Assembly (NCBI RefSeq): GCF_027111275.1
Contig: NZ_CP114286.1
Location: forward strand, 1,426,001-1,490,000
Length of the DNA stretch: 64,000 nucleotides
Source: Flavobacterium luteolum
Lineage (GTDB): Bacteria; Bacteroidota; Bacteroidia; Flavobacteriales; Flavobacteriaceae
Reading direction: 5' to 3'
Below are positions 10,265 through 19,671 of this stretch, one piece after another. A program made the position numbers and the translations under genes. Numbering within the stretch: position 1 is the first letter of the stretch; each line of letters opens with the position of its first letter. Below the pieces are notes generated by a model. The model saw nothing but the letters and a program-made list of their open reading frames with translations. It was not told the origin of the DNA and did no database searches.

Positions 10265-10336
10265 TATTTAATTTGTATTGTTTTTTAATCAAGTTATAAA
10301 ACCAAAACATAGGTTTTAAGTGTAATTAGAATTTTG

Positions 10337-10367
10337 CAAATTTACTTCTTTAAAAGAGCCCCTCCAA
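10337..10367 (-). promoter_or_regulatory. Promoter of carA
   Basis: On the minus strand TTG (10367-10365), 20 nt, TAAATTTG (10344-10337) fit the Bacteroidota -33/-7 consensus. The -7 box is 72 nt upstream of the carA ATG, giving a leader of roughly 65 nt. Confidence 0.65.
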
Positions 10368-10452
10368 GATTTTTTAAAACTTTCATTCGTAAAAATAAAA
10401 CCTATCATTTTAAATAAGTTACATTTCTTACGTTTCAAAAAAATCAAAAAAA

Positions 10453-10481
10453 AAGGATAAACTAAAAATTAGTTTATCCTT
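10453..10481 (-). terminator. Terminator at the end of the ribosomal protein/rpoA operon
   Basis: AAGGATAAACT and AGTTTATCCTT form an 11-bp stem with a seven-base loop, followed on the minus strand by a long T-run. It ends the transcript after rplQ. Confidence 0.9.
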
Positions 10482-10509
10482 GATTTCTATAGAATGATTA
10501 CTTTCATAA

Positions 10510-11001
10510 TTATTCAGAAGCTTCAGTAGTCGTTTCTGTTTCAGCAGCAGGAGCTTCTGGAGCAGCAGTTTCAGCTTTTTTAGCTTTACCACCACGACGG
10601 CTTTTCGCTTTTTTAACTTCTTTTTTACCTCCGTTGTAAAGTTCATTGAAGTCAACAAGTTCGATCATCGCCATATCAGCGTTATCTCCCAAACGATTTC
10701 CAACTTTAATGATACGAGTGTATCCTCCTGGACGGTCTCCAACTTTAGCAGCTACATCTCTGAACAAATCAGTTACTGCATATTTACTGCGCAAGTAAGC
10801 AAAAACAATACGACGATTGTGAGTCGTATCCTCTTTTGATTTTGTGATTAAAGGCTCAACAAATTGTTTAAGCGCTTTAGCTTTAGCAACAGTAGTATTA
10901 ATACGTTTGTGCTCAATAAGAGAACAAGCCATATTAGCCAACATAGCTTTTCTATGTCCAGTCTGTCTGCTTAAGTGGTTGAATTTTTTTCCGTGTCTCA
11001 T
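10510..11001 (-). CDS. rplQ: 50S ribosomal protein L17
   Basis: 163 residues. The first ~120 are a normal L17 ([20 protein letters not shown] and [19 protein letters not shown]), a protein at the polypeptide exit region of the large subunit. The remaining ~40 form a low-complexity tail, first basic ([17 protein letters not shown]) then Ala/Glu/Thr-rich. Such tails are common on L17 in Bacteroidota and presumably extend from the ribosome surface; their function is unknown. It is the last gene of the cluster, 62 bp after rpoA. Confidence 0.98.
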   Translation of the reverse strand: MRHGKKFNHLSRQTGHRKAMLANMACSLIEHKRINTTVAKAKALKQFVEPLITKSKEDTTHNRRIVFAYLRSKYAVTDLFRDVAAKVGDRPGGYTRIIKVGNRLGDNADMAMIELVDFNELYNGGKKEVKKAKSRRGGKAKKAETAAPEAPAAETETTTEASE

Positions 11002-11063
11002 GACGTGTTTTTTTTATCTTCATCTTGCTACAATCCACTATGGAGAGCAAAATATGAAGTAAA

Positions 11064-12056
11064 TTATTCTTTATCTAATTTGTATTTAGCTAAATCCATT
11101 CCGAAAGTTAAATTCTTCACTGCAACAAGTTCATCAAGTTCAGTTAAAGATTTCTTACCAAAGTTACGGAATTTCATTAGGTCATTTTTATTGAACGATA
11201 CTAAATCACCAAGTGTATCAACTTCAGCCGCTTTCAAGCAATTTAATGCTCTCACAGATAAATCCATATCAACAAGCTTAGTTTTAAGCAATTGTCTCAT
11301 ATGCAATGACTCTTCATCATACGATTCTGTTTGTGCAATTTCGTCAGCCTCAAGTGTAATTCTTTCGTCAGAGAATAACATGAAATGGTGAATTAAAACT
11401 TTAGCAGCTTCAGTAAGAGCATCTTTTGGATTAATAGATCCATCAGTCTTGATTTCAAAAACTAATTTTTCGTAATCTGTTTTTTGCTCTACACGGAAAT
11501 TTTCGATTGCATATTTTACATTTTTTACCGGGGTAAAAATAGAATCTGTAAAAATTGTTCCAATTGCAGCATTCTGTTTTTTGTTCTCTTCAGCAGGAAC
11601 GTATCCTCTACCTTTCTCGATTGTTAAATCGAAGTTCAATTTGATTTTAGAATCTAAATTACAGATAACAAGGTCTGGATTCAAAACTTGAAAACCTGAG
11701 ATAAATTTTTGAAAATCACCTGCTGTTAATTGATCTTTACCAGAAACAGAAATAGTAACTGATTCATTATCGATATCTTCAATCTGACGTTTGAAACGTA
11801 CTTGTTTTAGATTAAGGATAATTTCGGTAACATCCTCAACAACACCTGAAATAGTAGAAAACTCATGATCTACACCTTCGATACGAACAGATGTAATTGC
11901 ATAACCTTCTAACGCTGAAAGCAAAACTCTTCTAAGTGCATTACCAACTGTCAATCCGTAACCAGGTTCTAAAGGTCTAAATTCGAATTTACCTTCAAAA
12001 TCGGTTGAATCGATCATGATAACTTTATCGGGCTTTTGAAAATTAAATATTGCCAT
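11064..12056 (-). CDS. rpoA: DNA-directed RNA polymerase subunit alpha
   Basis: 330 residues, usual length. The N-terminal dimerisation/assembly domain carries [25 protein letters not shown]; the C-terminal domain carries [19 protein letters not shown] and [15 protein letters not shown], the helix-hairpin-helix that contacts DNA and activators. Alpha nucleates assembly of RNA polymerase. Position between rpsD and rplQ is the classic alpha-operon arrangement. The gene starts 21 bp after rpsD, so it is subject to any control acting through the rpsD leader. Confidence 0.99.
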   Translation of the reverse strand: MAIFNFQKPDKVIMIDSTDFEGKFEFRPLEPGYGLTVGNALRRVLLSALEGYAITSVRIEGVDHEFSTISGVVEDVTEIILNLKQVRFKRQIEDIDNESVTISVSGKDQLTAGDFQKFISGFQVLNPDLVICNLDSKIKLNFDLTIEKGRGYVPAEENKKQNAAIGTIFTDSIFTPVKNVKYAIENFRVEQKTDYEKLVFEIKTDGSINPKDALTEAAKVLIHHFMLFSDERITLEADEIAQTESYDEESLHMRQLLKTKLVDMDLSVRALNCLKAAEVDTLGDLVSFNKNDLMKFRNFGKKSLTELDELVAVKNLTFGMDLAKYKLDKE

Positions 12057-12077
12057 AAATTTCGACTAAGTCAATTA

Positions 12078-12683
12078 TTATTTGTTGTACAACTCTACGA
12101 TTAATTGTTCTTTAATGTTTTCTGGAATTTGAAGTCTCGCAGGTACAGAAACGAAAGTTCCTTCTTTAAGATCATTGTTCCAAGTAATCCATTCATAAAC
12201 ATGACTTGAATTTGATAAAGAACGTTCGATAGCTTCTAAAGATTTAGATTTTTCACGAACTGCAACTTTATCACCAGGCTTAAGGTGGTAAGAAGGAATA
12301 TTAACAACTTCTCCATTTACAGTAATGTGTCTGTGAGAAACGATTTGACGCGCACCTCTTCTAGATGGAGCAATTCCCATTCTAAAAACAACATTATCTA
12401 ATCTTGCTTCGCATAATTGTAATAAAACTTCACCAGTAACTCCTTTAGTAGCTGATGCTTTTTCGAATAAATTTCTGAATTGTTTTTCTAAAATTCCATA
12501 AGAATATTTAGCTTTTTGCTTTTCCATTAACTGAACAGCGTACTCAGATTTTTTTCCCCTCTTTTTAGCCATCCCGTGTTGTCCAGGTGGGTAATTTCTT
12601 TTTTCGAAAGATTTATCATCTCCGAAGATTGCTTCGCCAAATTTACGAGCGATTTTGGTTTTAGGACCAGTATATCTTGCCAT
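12078..12683 (-). CDS. rpsD: 30S ribosomal protein S4
   Basis: 201 residues. S4 is a primary 16S rRNA binding protein that nucleates assembly of the small-subunit body. The S4 domain is visible as [31 protein letters not shown] (~92-122 in two parts), and the N-terminal region lacks the zinc-binding cysteines of the C+ type. In other bacteria S4 represses its own mRNA; here the 92-bp gap in front of the gene holds a stem-loop (12699-12752) that could be the target. Confidence 0.98.
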
Positions 12684-12698
12684 TTTAAAAAAAATTTT

Positions 12699-12752
12699 AA
12701 GGTAGAAATTATGAATTCAGGTCTAATCCTTCGATAATCTATGTTCTACCTT
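12699..12752 (-). promoter_or_regulatory. Structured leader before rpsD (candidate S4 autoregulatory element)
   Basis: In the rpsK-rpsD gap the minus-strand RNA forms a 9-bp stem AAGGUAGAA/UUCUACCUU (12752-12744 with 12707-12699). A second 5-bp helix AUUAU/AUAAU stacks on its 3' side after a 5-nt bulge, and AGG/CCU can pair in the apical loop. The outer stem ends 15 nt before the rpsD ATG. S4-binding mRNA leaders are known in other phyla, and I recall S4-leader candidates reported for Flavobacteria; identity with those was not tested. Confidence 0.6.
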
Positions 12753-12775
12753 GTTTATACTATAAAAATAAAAAA

Positions 12776-13159
12776 TTAAACTCTACGTCTTTTTGGAGGA
12801 CGACATCCGTTGTGTGGCATTGGAGTAACATCGATAATCTCTGTAACTTCGATTCCACCGTTATGAATAGAACGGATAGCAGACTCACGTCCGTTACCTG
12901 GTCCTTTTACATAAACTTTCACTTTTTTAAGTCCTGCCTCAAGTGCTACTTTAGCGCAATCTTCTGCTGCCATTTGAGCTGCATAAGGAGTGTTCTTTTT
13001 AGAACCTCTGAAACCCATTTTACCAGCTGAAGACCAAGAGATAACTTCACCTTTCTTATTAGTCAAAGAAATAATAATGTTATTAAAAGTGGCAGAAATA
13101 TGAGCCTCACCCGTTGATTCAACGATAACTTTACGTTTTTTTGCAGTTGCTTTAGCCAT
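12776..13159 (-). CDS. rpsK: 30S ribosomal protein S11
   Basis: 127 residues, standard length. S11 lies in the platform of the 30S subunit and lines the mRNA exit path. Diagnostic sequences: [17 protein letters not shown] near the N-terminus, [22 protein letters not shown] in the middle (shown as two neighbouring parts), and the C-terminal [18 protein letters not shown]. It follows rpsM by 8 bp; the next gene, rpsD, is 92 bp away across the structured leader. Confidence 0.99.
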   Translation of the reverse strand: MAKATAKKRKVIVESTGEAHISATFNNIIISLTNKKGEVISWSSAGKMGFRGSKKNTPYAAQMAAEDCAKVALEAGLKKVKVYVKGPGNGRESAIRSIHNGGIEVTEIIDVTPMPHNGCRPPKRRRV

Positions 13160-13167
13160 ATTACTTA

Positions 13168-13542
13168 TTATTTAGTTGCTTTTTTCTTGTTAGCAACAGT
13201 TTTTCTTTTACCTTTTCTTGTTCTTGAGTTGTTTTTAGTTCTTTGCCCTCTTAATGGAAGACCAGATCTATGACGAATACCTCTGTAACATCCGATATCC
13301 ATTAAACGCTTAATGTTTAAAGAAATTTCAGAACGTAATTCTCCTTCAATTTTGTAAAATGAAACAGCTTCACGAATCGCTCCGATTTCATCATCATTCC
13401 AATCTTGAACTTTTTTATCTTGGCTAACTTGAGCTTTTTCTAAAATCTCAATAGCTCTACTTTTTCCTAATCCAAAGATATAGGTAAGTGCGATAACTCC
13501 TCTTTTGTTTTTTGGGATATCTACCCCTGCTATTCTTGCCAT
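13168..13542 (-). CDS. rpsM: 30S ribosomal protein S13
   Basis: 124 residues. S13 sits in the head of the 30S subunit and contacts the P-site tRNA and bridge B1. The N-terminus [15 protein letters not shown], the helix-two-turn-helix [13 protein letters not shown] and the C-terminal [19 protein letters not shown] followed by a basic Lys/Arg tail are typical. It starts 2 bp after the rpmJ stop, so the two are almost certainly translationally linked. Confidence 0.99.
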   Translation of the reverse strand: MARIAGVDIPKNKRGVIALTYIFGLGKSRAIEILEKAQVSQDKKVQDWNDDEIGAIREAVSFYKIEGELRSEISLNIKRLMDIGCYRGIRHRSGLPLRGQRTKNNSRTRKGKRKTVANKKKATK

Positions 13543-13544
13543 AA

Positions 13545-13661
13545 TTATCCTTGTCTTTGTTTAAATCTAGGATTCTTTTTGTTTATTACGTACAGTCTCC
13601 CTTTTCTACGCACGATAATGCACTCGGCACTTCTCTTTTTTACTGATGCTCTAACTTTCAT
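13545..13661 (-). CDS. rpmJ: 50S ribosomal protein L36 (zinc-free type)
   Basis: A 38-codon gene read from ATG at 13661 to TAA at 13545, beginning [14 protein letters not shown] and ending NPRFKQRQG. This is a complete L36, a small basic protein of the large subunit. The canonical form binds zinc through three cysteines and a histidine; here only Cys14 remains and the others are replaced, so it is a C-minus, zinc-independent version. It lies in the standard place between infA (12 bp upstream) and rpsM (2 bp downstream). Confidence 0.95.
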
Positions 13662-13673
13662 AGTGAATATCCT

Positions 13674-13889
13674 TTAATATCGATAAGTAATTCTTGCTTT
13701 TGACAAATCGTAAGGACTCATTTCTAGTTTCACTTTATCACCAGGTAATAATTTGATATAATGCATTCGCATTTTTCCAGAAATATGAGCAATTACAATA
13801 TGTCCATTTTCTAACTCCACACGGAACATCGCATTTGATAATGCTTCAATGATTGATCCGTCTTGTTCTATTGCTGATTGTTTTGCCAT
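13674..13889 (-). CDS. infA: Translation initiation factor IF-1
   Basis: 71 residues, one OB-fold (S1-like) domain, normal for IF-1, which occupies the ribosomal A site during initiation. Signatures: [20 protein letters not shown], then [20 protein letters not shown] and [19 protein letters not shown]. It follows secY by 7 bp. In many bacteria map or adk lies between secY and infA; neither is here (adk is at 49.5 kb). Confidence 0.98.
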   Translation of the reverse strand: MAKQSAIEQDGSIIEALSNAMFRVELENGHIVIAHISGKMRMHYIKLLPGDKVKLEMSPYDLSKARITYRY

Positions 13890-13896
13890 AAATATA

Positions 13897-15243
13897 TTAA
13901 GCTACTGCTTTTCTATTTTTACCAGTCTTCATTAAACCATCATAATGTTTGTTTAACAAGTATGAATTGATTTGTTGAATAGTATCTATTGCAACTCCAA
14001 CCATAATTATTAATGAGGTACCTCCAAAAAACATTGCCCAAGATTGTTGTACATCCATAATACTTACAACAATAGCTGGGAACACAGCAATCAAAGCAAG
14101 GAATAAAGATCCTGGGAAAGTTATTAAAGACATCACTTTATCAAGGAAATCAGAAGTTTCTGCTCCAGGACGAACTCCAGGAATAAAACCACCGCTTCTC
14201 TTTAAATCATCAGCCATTTTATTAGTAGGTACAGTGATTGCAGTATAAAAGAATGTAAATACAATAATTAAAGTTGCAAAAACAAAATTATACCAAAAAC
14301 CAAACATATTACTAAATGCACCAACAATAGATTGTGATGTATCTGATTTAGACAATCCAGCTACAGCAGCAGGAATAAACATAATTGCCTGAGCAAAAAT
14401 GATTGGCATAACCCCAGAAGCATTAAGCTTAAGAGGAATCCATTGTCTATTACCTCCAGCCAAATCTTGTTCGTAATCTCCTGTAGTTGTACGACGAGCA
14501 TACTGTACAGGGATTCTACGTACTGCCATTGTAAGCAACACACAAGATATAATAACTAATAACCACACAATAATTTCAATAACTAATAACATTGGACCTC
14601 CATTGTTATTGGTAACACGAGTTGTAAACTCTTGGATAAAAGCTTGTGGTAAACGAGCTAAAATACCAACCATAATTAACAATGAAATACCATTTCCAAT
14701 ACCTTTATCTGTAATCTTCTCACCAAGCCACATAGCAAATATTGTACCAGTAACCAAAATGATAACAGACGAGAACAAAAATTCAGGAGAATTAAAGCCT
14801 AGCAAAAATGCATTACTAGGCAATGTTCTGTATAAATTATAGATATAAGTTGGACCTTGAACCAATGTGATAGCGATTGTCAACCAACGAGTGATTTGAT
14901 TAATCTTTTTTCTACCACTTTCCCCATCATTTTGAAGTTTTTGTAAATATGGAATCGCAATCCCCATCAACTGAACAACAATAGACGCAGAAATATAAGG
15001 CATGATACCTAAGGCAAAAACTGAAGCCTTAGAGAAAGCACCCCCGGTGAACATGTCTAGAATAGATCCTAGACCATTTTTAGTTTGTCCCGCTAAACCA
15101 GTCAATTGCGTTGCGTCAATTCCAGGAAGCGTAACGTGTGCTCCAAAACGATATACTAAAAGTAATCCTAATGTAATTAAGATTCTATTTTTTAGTTCTT
15201 CGATTTTCCAAACATTACTTATTGATTCAATAAATTTCTTCAT
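13897..15243 (-). CDS. secY: Protein translocase subunit SecY
   Basis: 448 residues with ten predicted membrane helices, the central channel of the Sec translocon in the inner membrane. Recognisable segments are the plug region after helix 1 ([20 protein letters not shown]), the cytoplasmic loop [20 protein letters not shown] and the later PVPTNKM-like loop ([20 protein letters not shown]). It directly follows rplO by 13 bp, as in most bacteria, tying secretion capacity to ribosome synthesis. Confidence 0.98.
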   Translation of the reverse strand: MKKFIESISNVWKIEELKNRILITLGLLLVYRFGAHVTLPGIDATQLTGLAGQTKNGLGSILDMFTGGAFSKASVFALGIMPYISASIVVQLMGIAIPYLQKLQNDGESGRKKINQITRWLTIAITLVQGPTYIYNLYRTLPSNAFLLGFNSPEFLFSSVIILVTGTIFAMWLGEKITDKGIGNGISLLIMVGILARLPQAFIQEFTTRVTNNNGGPMLLVIEIIVWLLVIISCVLLTMAVRRIPVQYARRTTTGDYEQDLAGGNRQWIPLKLNASGVMPIIFAQAIMFIPAAVAGLSKSDTSQSIVGAFSNMFGFWYNFVFATLIIVFTFFYTAITVPTNKMADDLKRSGGFIPGVRPGAETSDFLDKVMSLITFPGSLFLALIAVFPAIVVSIMDVQQSWAMFFGGTSLIIMVGVAIDTIQQINSYLLNKHYDGLMKTGKNRKAVA

Positions 15244-15256
15244 CTTAATAGATAAG

Positions 15257-15709
15257 TTATATAGTTACAGCTTCTCCACCAGCAGCTTCAATAGCAGCTT
15301 TTGCAGTAGCAGTAAATTTGTGGGCAGTTACTTTTAATTTTGCTTTCAATTCTCCTCTACCTAAAATCTTAACGATTTCATTTTTAGTAGCTAGACGATT
15401 TGCTACGAAATCTGTCATAGAAACAGAATCAGTAATTACACCGTTATCAACTAATAATTGAAGAGTATCTAAATTAACACCTTCGTATTCTTTACGATTG
15501 ATGTTTTTGAAACCAAACTTAGGTACACGTCTTTGAAGTGGCATCTGCCCTCCCTCAAAACCAATCTTTTTAGAATAACCAGAACGAGATTTTGCTCCTT
15601 TGTGTCCACGTGCAGCGGTACCACCTTTTCCAGAACCTTCTCCTCTACCTAATCTTTTATTTTGATTGTGTGTAGATCCCTCAGCAGGTTGTAAGTTACT
15701 TAAATTCAT
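15257..15709 (-). CDS. rplO: 50S ribosomal protein L15
   Basis: 150 residues. L15 is a late-assembly protein of the large subunit. The glycine/arginine-rich N-terminal extension that penetrates 23S rRNA is clear (KRLGRGEGSGKGGTAARGHK, then GQMPLQRRVPKFGFKN), and the C-terminal globular domain ends in AAIEAAGGEAVTI. It follows rpmD by 11 bp and precedes secY by 13 bp. Confidence 0.98.
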   Translation of the reverse strand: MNLSNLQPAEGSTHNQNKRLGRGEGSGKGGTAARGHKGAKSRSGYSKKIGFEGGQMPLQRRVPKFGFKNINRKEYEGVNLDTLQLLVDNGVITDSVSMTDFVANRLATKNEIVKILGRGELKAKLKVTAHKFTATAKAAIEAAGGEAVTI

Positions 15710-15720
15710 AACAGTATTTG

Positions 15721-15903
15721 TTATTTAGCTTCTTCGACAGAAACTAAGTGTTTAACTTTGTTTATCATCCCAAGGATAGCAGGATTTGACTCATGCTCCA
15801 CAACTTGTCCAATTTTACGTAGACCTAAAGCTTCCAACCCTCTCTTTTGAGAAAGAGGACAGTTGATTTTGCTTCTTACTTGTTTTACTAATAATTTAGC
15901 CAT
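15721..15903 (-). CDS. rpmD: 50S ribosomal protein L30
   Basis: 60 residues, the short bacterial L30. Typical sequence: [20 protein letters not shown], then [20 protein letters not shown] and MINKVKHLV. It is a small surface protein of the large subunit, missing from some bacteria but retained here. It lies between rpsE (11 bp) and rplO (11 bp). Confidence 0.97.
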   Translation of the reverse strand: MAKLLVKQVRSKINCPLSQKRGLEALGLRKIGQVVEHESNPAILGMINKVKHLVSVEEAK

Positions 15904-15914
15904 AATTTCCTGAA

Positions 15915-16436
15915 TTAACCTTTAAAAACTTTCTCTAAAGAAACACCTCTCTGTTTTGCAACAGTATGAGCGCTTCTCATTTGCAATAAAGCATCAAAAG
16001 TTGCTTTTACTACGTTATGTGGATTTGACGATCCTTGAGATTTAGACAATACATCGTGAATACCCACTGATTCAAGAACTGAACGAACAGCTCCACCAGC
16101 AATAACTCCAGTACCATGAGACGCTGGAATTAAGAATACACGTGCACCACCAAATTTACCTTTTTGTTCGTGAGGAACAGATTGTCCATTTAAAGGAATT
16201 CTAACTAAGTTTTTCTTAGCATCTTCTACTGCTTTCGCAATTGCTTCAGAAACGTCTTTAGATTTTCCTAATCCATGACCAACTACTCCATTTTCATCAC
16301 CTACAACCACAATAGCAGAAAAACCAAAAGCTCTACCACCTTTTGTAACTTTAGTAACACGATTAACACTAACTAGACGATCTTTAAGTTCAAGACCACT
16401 AGGTTTTACCAATTCTACATTTTTGTATTTAGACAT
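15915..16436 (-). CDS. rpsE: 30S ribosomal protein S5
   Basis: 173 residues. S5 takes part in decoding fidelity and mRNA helicase activity at the ribosome entry. The double-stranded RNA-binding N-terminal domain ([20 protein letters not shown], then [20 protein letters not shown]) and the C-terminal fold ([19 protein letters not shown]) are intact. The loop that carries spectinomycin-resistance changes in other species (VTKGGRAF) looks wild type. It follows rplR by 6 bp. Confidence 0.98.
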
Positions 16437-16442
16437 AATATA

Positions 16443-16793
16443 TTAGAATTTAAGTCCAGCGGCTCTTGCGCCTTCTGCTAATGATTTAATACGACCGTGA
16501 TATAAATATCCACCTCTATCAAAAGTGATGGTATCTATCCCAGCTTTTAACGCTTTCTCTGCAACTAATTTTCCAACAGCAGCAGCGATTTCAACGTTAG
16601 TACCTTTTCCTATTTCTTTTTCTCTCGAAGATGCAGCTAATATAGTAACTCCATTTACATCATCAATGATTTGAGCGTAAATTTCTTTGTTACTTCTAAA
16701 AACAGAAAGTCTAGGTCTTGCAGCTGAACCACTAACCGATTTTCTAATTCTGAATTTAATTCTCTGTCTTCTTTCAGATTTTGTTAATGACAT
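16443..16793 (-). CDS. rplR: 50S ribosomal protein L18
   Basis: 116 residues. L18 binds 5S rRNA and, with L5, forms the central protuberance. Its basic N-terminus ([15 protein letters not shown]), the motif [20 protein letters not shown] and the C-terminal [20 protein letters not shown] are standard. It is followed by rpsE after 6 bp and preceded by rplF by 11 bp. Confidence 0.98.
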   Translation of the reverse strand: MSLTKSERRQRIKFRIRKSVSGSAARPRLSVFRSNKEIYAQIIDDVNGVTILAASSREKEIGKGTNVEIAAAVGKLVAEKALKAGIDTITFDRGGYLYHGRIKSLAEGARAAGLKF

Positions 16794-16804
16794 AATCTTA
16801 TTTT

Positions 16805-17347
16805 TTAAGCTGATTTACCTGCTTTTCTTCTTAATACTTCACCCACAAATTTAACACCTTTTCCTTTGTACGGCTCAGGCTTACGGAAACCTCTGATTTT
16901 CGCAGCAACTTGACCTAAAAGTTGTTTATCAAATGATGTTAATTTTACGATTGGGTTCTTACCTTTTTCAGATACTGTTTCTAGAGATACTTCAGGAGCA
17001 ATTTCTAAAACAATATTGTGAGAATATCCAAGAGCTAAATCTAATTTTTGGCCTTGGTTTGAAGCTCTATAACCAACTCCAACTAATTCTAGTTCTTTTG
17101 TGAAACCTTCAGAAACACCAACAATCATATTACTGATCAAAGATCTGAATAATCCGTGTTTTGCTCTATGGTCTTTATGATCAGACGATCTTTCAACTAA
17201 AACTTGATCGCCTTCAACAGTTACAGTTACGTCCGAAAACTCCTGAACTAATTGACCTCTTTTTCCTTTTACTGTAATAACTCCGTCTTTAACTTCAACA
17301 GTTACACCAGCAGGGATTACAATTGGGCTTTTACCTATTCTTGACAT
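16805..17347 (-). CDS. rplF: 50S ribosomal protein L6
   Basis: 180 residues with the duplicated L6 fold: N-terminal half [19 protein letters not shown] and C-terminal half ending with the signature [21 protein letters not shown]6 sits near the factor-binding site of the large subunit. It follows rpsH by 18 bp. Confidence 0.98.
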   Translation of the reverse strand: MSRIGKSPIVIPAGVTVEVKDGVITVKGKRGQLVQEFSDVTVTVEGDQVLVERSSDHKDHRAKHGLFRSLISNMIVGVSEGFTKELELVGVGYRASNQGQKLDLALGYSHNIVLEIAPEVSLETVSEKGKNPIVKLTSFDKQLLGQVAAKIRGFRKPEPYKGKGVKFVGEVLRRKAGKSA

Positions 17348-17365
17348 CTTATCTAGTGTTTAAAA

Positions 17366-17764
17366 TTAGTATACGTAACAAATTACTTCACCACCTACAT
17401 TTAATTGCTTAGCTTGTTTTCCAGTCATCAAACCTTTTGATGTAGAAACAATAGCAATTCCTAATCCATTAAGGATTCTAGGTAATTTGGCAGCACCAGC
17501 GTACTTACGTAAACCTGGTTTACTAATTCTTTGGATATCTTTGATTACAGGCTCTTTAGTATCTTTATCGTACTTCAAAGCGATTTTGATAGAACCTTGT
17601 ACAGTGTTCTGCTCAAATTTGTAACTTAAGATGTAACCTTGATCAAATAAGATCTTAGTTATCTCTTTTTTAAGATTAGATGCTGGAATTTCAACAACTT
17701 TGTGGTTTGCAGCCACAGCGTTACGAACTCTAGTCAAATAATCTGCAATAGGATCTGTATACAT
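17366..17764 (-). CDS. rpsH: 30S ribosomal protein S8
   Basis: 132 residues starting MYTDPIADYLTRVRNA, the normal S8 N-terminus; an in-frame ATG 12 codons upstream (17800) lies inside a hairpin and is rejected as start. The C-terminal signature GIAIVSTSKGLMTGKQAKQL is present. S8 binds helix 21 of 16S rRNA and in E. coli represses the spc operon. Here the gene follows a 104-bp gap, unusually long for the cluster, with a candidate promoter and a GC-rich hairpin. Confidence 0.98.
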   Translation of the reverse strand: MYTDPIADYLTRVRNAVAANHKVVEIPASNLKKEITKILFDQGYILSYKFEQNTVQGSIKIALKYDKDTKEPVIKDIQRISKPGLRKYAGAAKLPRILNGLGIAIVSTSKGLMTGKQAKQLNVGGEVICYVY

Positions 17765-17788
17765 ATGTATTTGATTGCGATTATGGTT

Positions 17789-17812
17789 TTCGGGAGACAC
17801 CCGTCTCCCGAA
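17789..17812 (-). promoter_or_regulatory. GC-rich hairpin in the rpsH leader
   Basis: TTCGGGAGAC and GTCTCCCGAA form a perfect 10-bp stem with a four-base loop, 24 nt upstream of the rpsH ATG. No T-run follows on the minus strand, so it is not a standard intrinsic terminator. A regulatory or RNA-processing role is more likely. Confidence 0.7.
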
Positions 17813-17844
17813 CCTTTAATCAATTAAAATTATTTTCTGGTTTG

Positions 17845-17875
17845 CAAAAGTAATAACTTATTGCGAGATTACCAA
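17845..17875 (-). promoter_or_regulatory. Internal promoter before rpsH
   Basis: Minus strand: TTG at 17875-17873 (inside the end of rpsN), 20 nt, then TACTTTTG at 17852-17845, a full match to TAnnTTTG. It would start a transcript about 75 nt before rpsH whose leader contains the 17789-17812 hairpin. Confidence 0.6.
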
Positions 17876-18138
17876 GAAGCCTTTTTAACTCCTGGAATTA
17901 ACCCATTGTTAGCCATTTCACGGAAAGTTACACGTGAAATACCGAATTGACGGATATAACCTCTAGGTCTACCTGTTAATTTACAACGATTGTGCAAACG
18001 AACTGGTGAAGCATTTTTAGGTAATCTTTGTAAACCTTCGTAGTCTCCAGCTTCTAATAAAGCTTTTCTCTTCTCAGCATATTTAGCTACCGTTTTCTCT
18101 CTTTTAACCTCGCGGGCTTTCATTGATTCTTTAGCCAT
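17869..18138 (-). CDS. rpsN: 30S ribosomal protein S14 (zinc-free type)
   Basis: 89 residues, the long C-minus form of S14. It carries the conserved C-terminal [20 protein letters not shown] and [11 protein letters not shown]. The zinc-binding CxxC pairs of the short form are absent, so it does not need zinc. S14 is in the 30S head close to the A site. It follows rplE by 3 bp, within the same transcript; a new promoter begins near its stop codon. Confidence 0.98.
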
Positions 18139-18141
18139 GTC

Positions 18142-18693
18142 TTAATTCTTTTTAAAAGGTAATCCTAATTCAGCCAATAATGACTTTGCTTCCTTGTCTG
18201 TTTTTGCAGTAGTAACAAAAGTAATATCCATTCCTGAAATTTTGTTTACTTTGTCAATATCAATTTCTGGGAAAATGATTTGCTCTAAAACTCCAAGATT
18301 ATAGTTACCTCTTCCGTCGAAACCTGTAGCTTTAATACCACTGAAATCTCTAACACGTGGCAAAGCAGAAGTAATAAGTCTATCTAAAAACTCATACATT
18401 CTTTCTCCACGTAAAGTAACTTTTGCTCCAATAGGCATTCCTTTTCTCAATTTAAAAGACGCAACGTCTTTCTTAGAGATTGTAGAAACTGCTTTTTGTC
18501 CAGTGATCTTTGTTAACTCATCAACAGCATAGTCAATAAGTTTTTTATCAGATACAGCTGCACCAACTCCACGGCTCAAAACGATTTTTTCAAGTTTAGG
18601 AACTTGCATTACGTTTGTATATCCGAACTCTTCTTTAAGAGCAGAGATTACTCTACTCTTATATTCTTCTTTTAGTCTAGGTGTATATGCCAT
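18142..18693 (-). CDS. rplE: 50S ribosomal protein L5
   Basis: 183 residues. L5 binds 5S rRNA and contacts the P-site tRNA. Family signatures: [19 protein letters not shown], then [20 protein letters not shown] and [20 protein letters not shown]. It follows rplX by 2 bp and precedes rpsN by 3 bp, a tightly packed stretch. Confidence 0.98.
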   Translation of the reverse strand: MAYTPRLKEEYKSRVISALKEEFGYTNVMQVPKLEKIVLSRGVGAAVSDKKLIDYAVDELTKITGQKAVSTISKKDVASFKLRKGMPIGAKVTLRGERMYEFLDRLITSALPRVRDFSGIKATGFDGRGNYNLGVLEQIIFPEIDIDKVNKISGMDITFVTTAKTDKEAKSLLAELGLPFKKN

Positions 18694-18695
18694 TA

Positions 18696-19010
18696 CTATA
18701 GTACTTGATTAGATTTTTTTGAAAATCTTACTTTCTTATCTCCTTCTACTCTAATACCTACTCTAGTTGTTTCCTTAGTTTTAGGATCAATTAGAGCAAT
18801 GTTAGAAATTTGAATAGAAGCCTCTTTCTTAACGATACCACCTTGAGGGTTTTTAGCACTTGGTTTAGTGTGTTTTGAAACCAAGTTCACACCTTCAACT
18901 ATCGCTTTGTTTTTTTCACGGTAAACACGTAAAACTTTACCTTCAGCACCTTTATGGTCTCCAGCAATAACTCTTACGATATCTCCTGATTTTATTTTTA
19001 GCTTTATCAT
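18696..19010 (-). CDS. rplX: 50S ribosomal protein L24
   Basis: 104 residues with the KOW motif ([20 protein letters not shown]) that starts L24, an early assembly protein next to the exit tunnel. The central [20 protein letters not shown] and the C-terminal [13 protein letters not shown] are standard. It is 12 bp after rplN and 2 bp before rplE. Confidence 0.98.
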
Positions 19011-19022
19011 CTTAAAAACGAA

Positions 19023-19391
19023 TTAAAGCACTTCTGGTGCTAATGATACAATTTTCATGAATTGTTTTTCACGAAGTTCTCTTGCTACCGGACCAAAAAC
19101 ACGAGTTCCTCTCATTTCACCTGCAGCATTCAAAAGAACACATGCATTGTCATCGAAACGGATATAAGAACCATCAGCTCTTCTCACTTCTTTTTTAGTA
19201 CGTACAACAACTGCAGTTGAAACAGCTCCTTTTTTAACGTTTCCGTTTGGAGTTGCATCTTTGATAGAAACTACAATTTTGTCACCAACAGAGGCATATC
19301 TTCTTTTAGTACCTCCTAAAACACGAATAGTTAAAACTTCTTTAGCTCCCGTGTTATCTGCTACTTTTAGTCTTGATTCTTGTTGTACCAT
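19023..19391 (-). CDS. rplN: 50S ribosomal protein L14
   Basis: 122 residues, the invariant L14 length. Motifs [38 protein letters not shown] and [20 protein letters not shown] are diagnostic. L14 contacts the small subunit (bridges B5 and B8) and is the site bound by RsfS during silencing. It begins 2 bp after the rpsQ stop. Confidence 0.99.
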
Positions 19392-19393
19392 AA

Positions 19394-19654
19394 TTATTTA
19401 GCTCTTTCTAAGATTTCAACTAATCTCCAACATTTTGTTTTACTTAAAGGACGCGTTTCGCTAATTCTTACAGTATCTCCAATGTTACAGTCGTTTGTTT
19501 CGTCGTGTGCAACATATTTCTTAGTTTTCAACACGAACTTACCGTATAATGGGTGTTTTACTTTTCTTACTTCAGAAATAACGATAGATTTATCCATCTT
19601 ATTTGAAGTAACAACACCTATTCTTTCTTTTCTTAAATTTCTTTTTTCTTCCAT
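19394..19654 (-). CDS. rpsQ: 30S ribosomal protein S17
   Basis: 86 residues, OB-fold S17. Signatures [20 protein letters not shown] and [20 protein letters not shown] match the family. It binds 16S rRNA early in assembly. The gene lies 17 bp after rpmC and 2 bp before rplN. Confidence 0.98.
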
Positions 19655-19671
19655 CTTTCAGCAGAATACAA

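Noticed and set aside
10428..10658. Lys/Leu-rich minus-strand ORF overlapping rplQ
   Set aside because: It is a shifted frame of the low-complexity L17 tail that runs through the terminator hairpin.
17789..17812. Hairpin before rpsH as an intrinsic terminator
   Set aside because: The stem is strong, but no T-run follows on the transcribed strand and the next gene starts 24 nt later, so a leader or processing element fits better.
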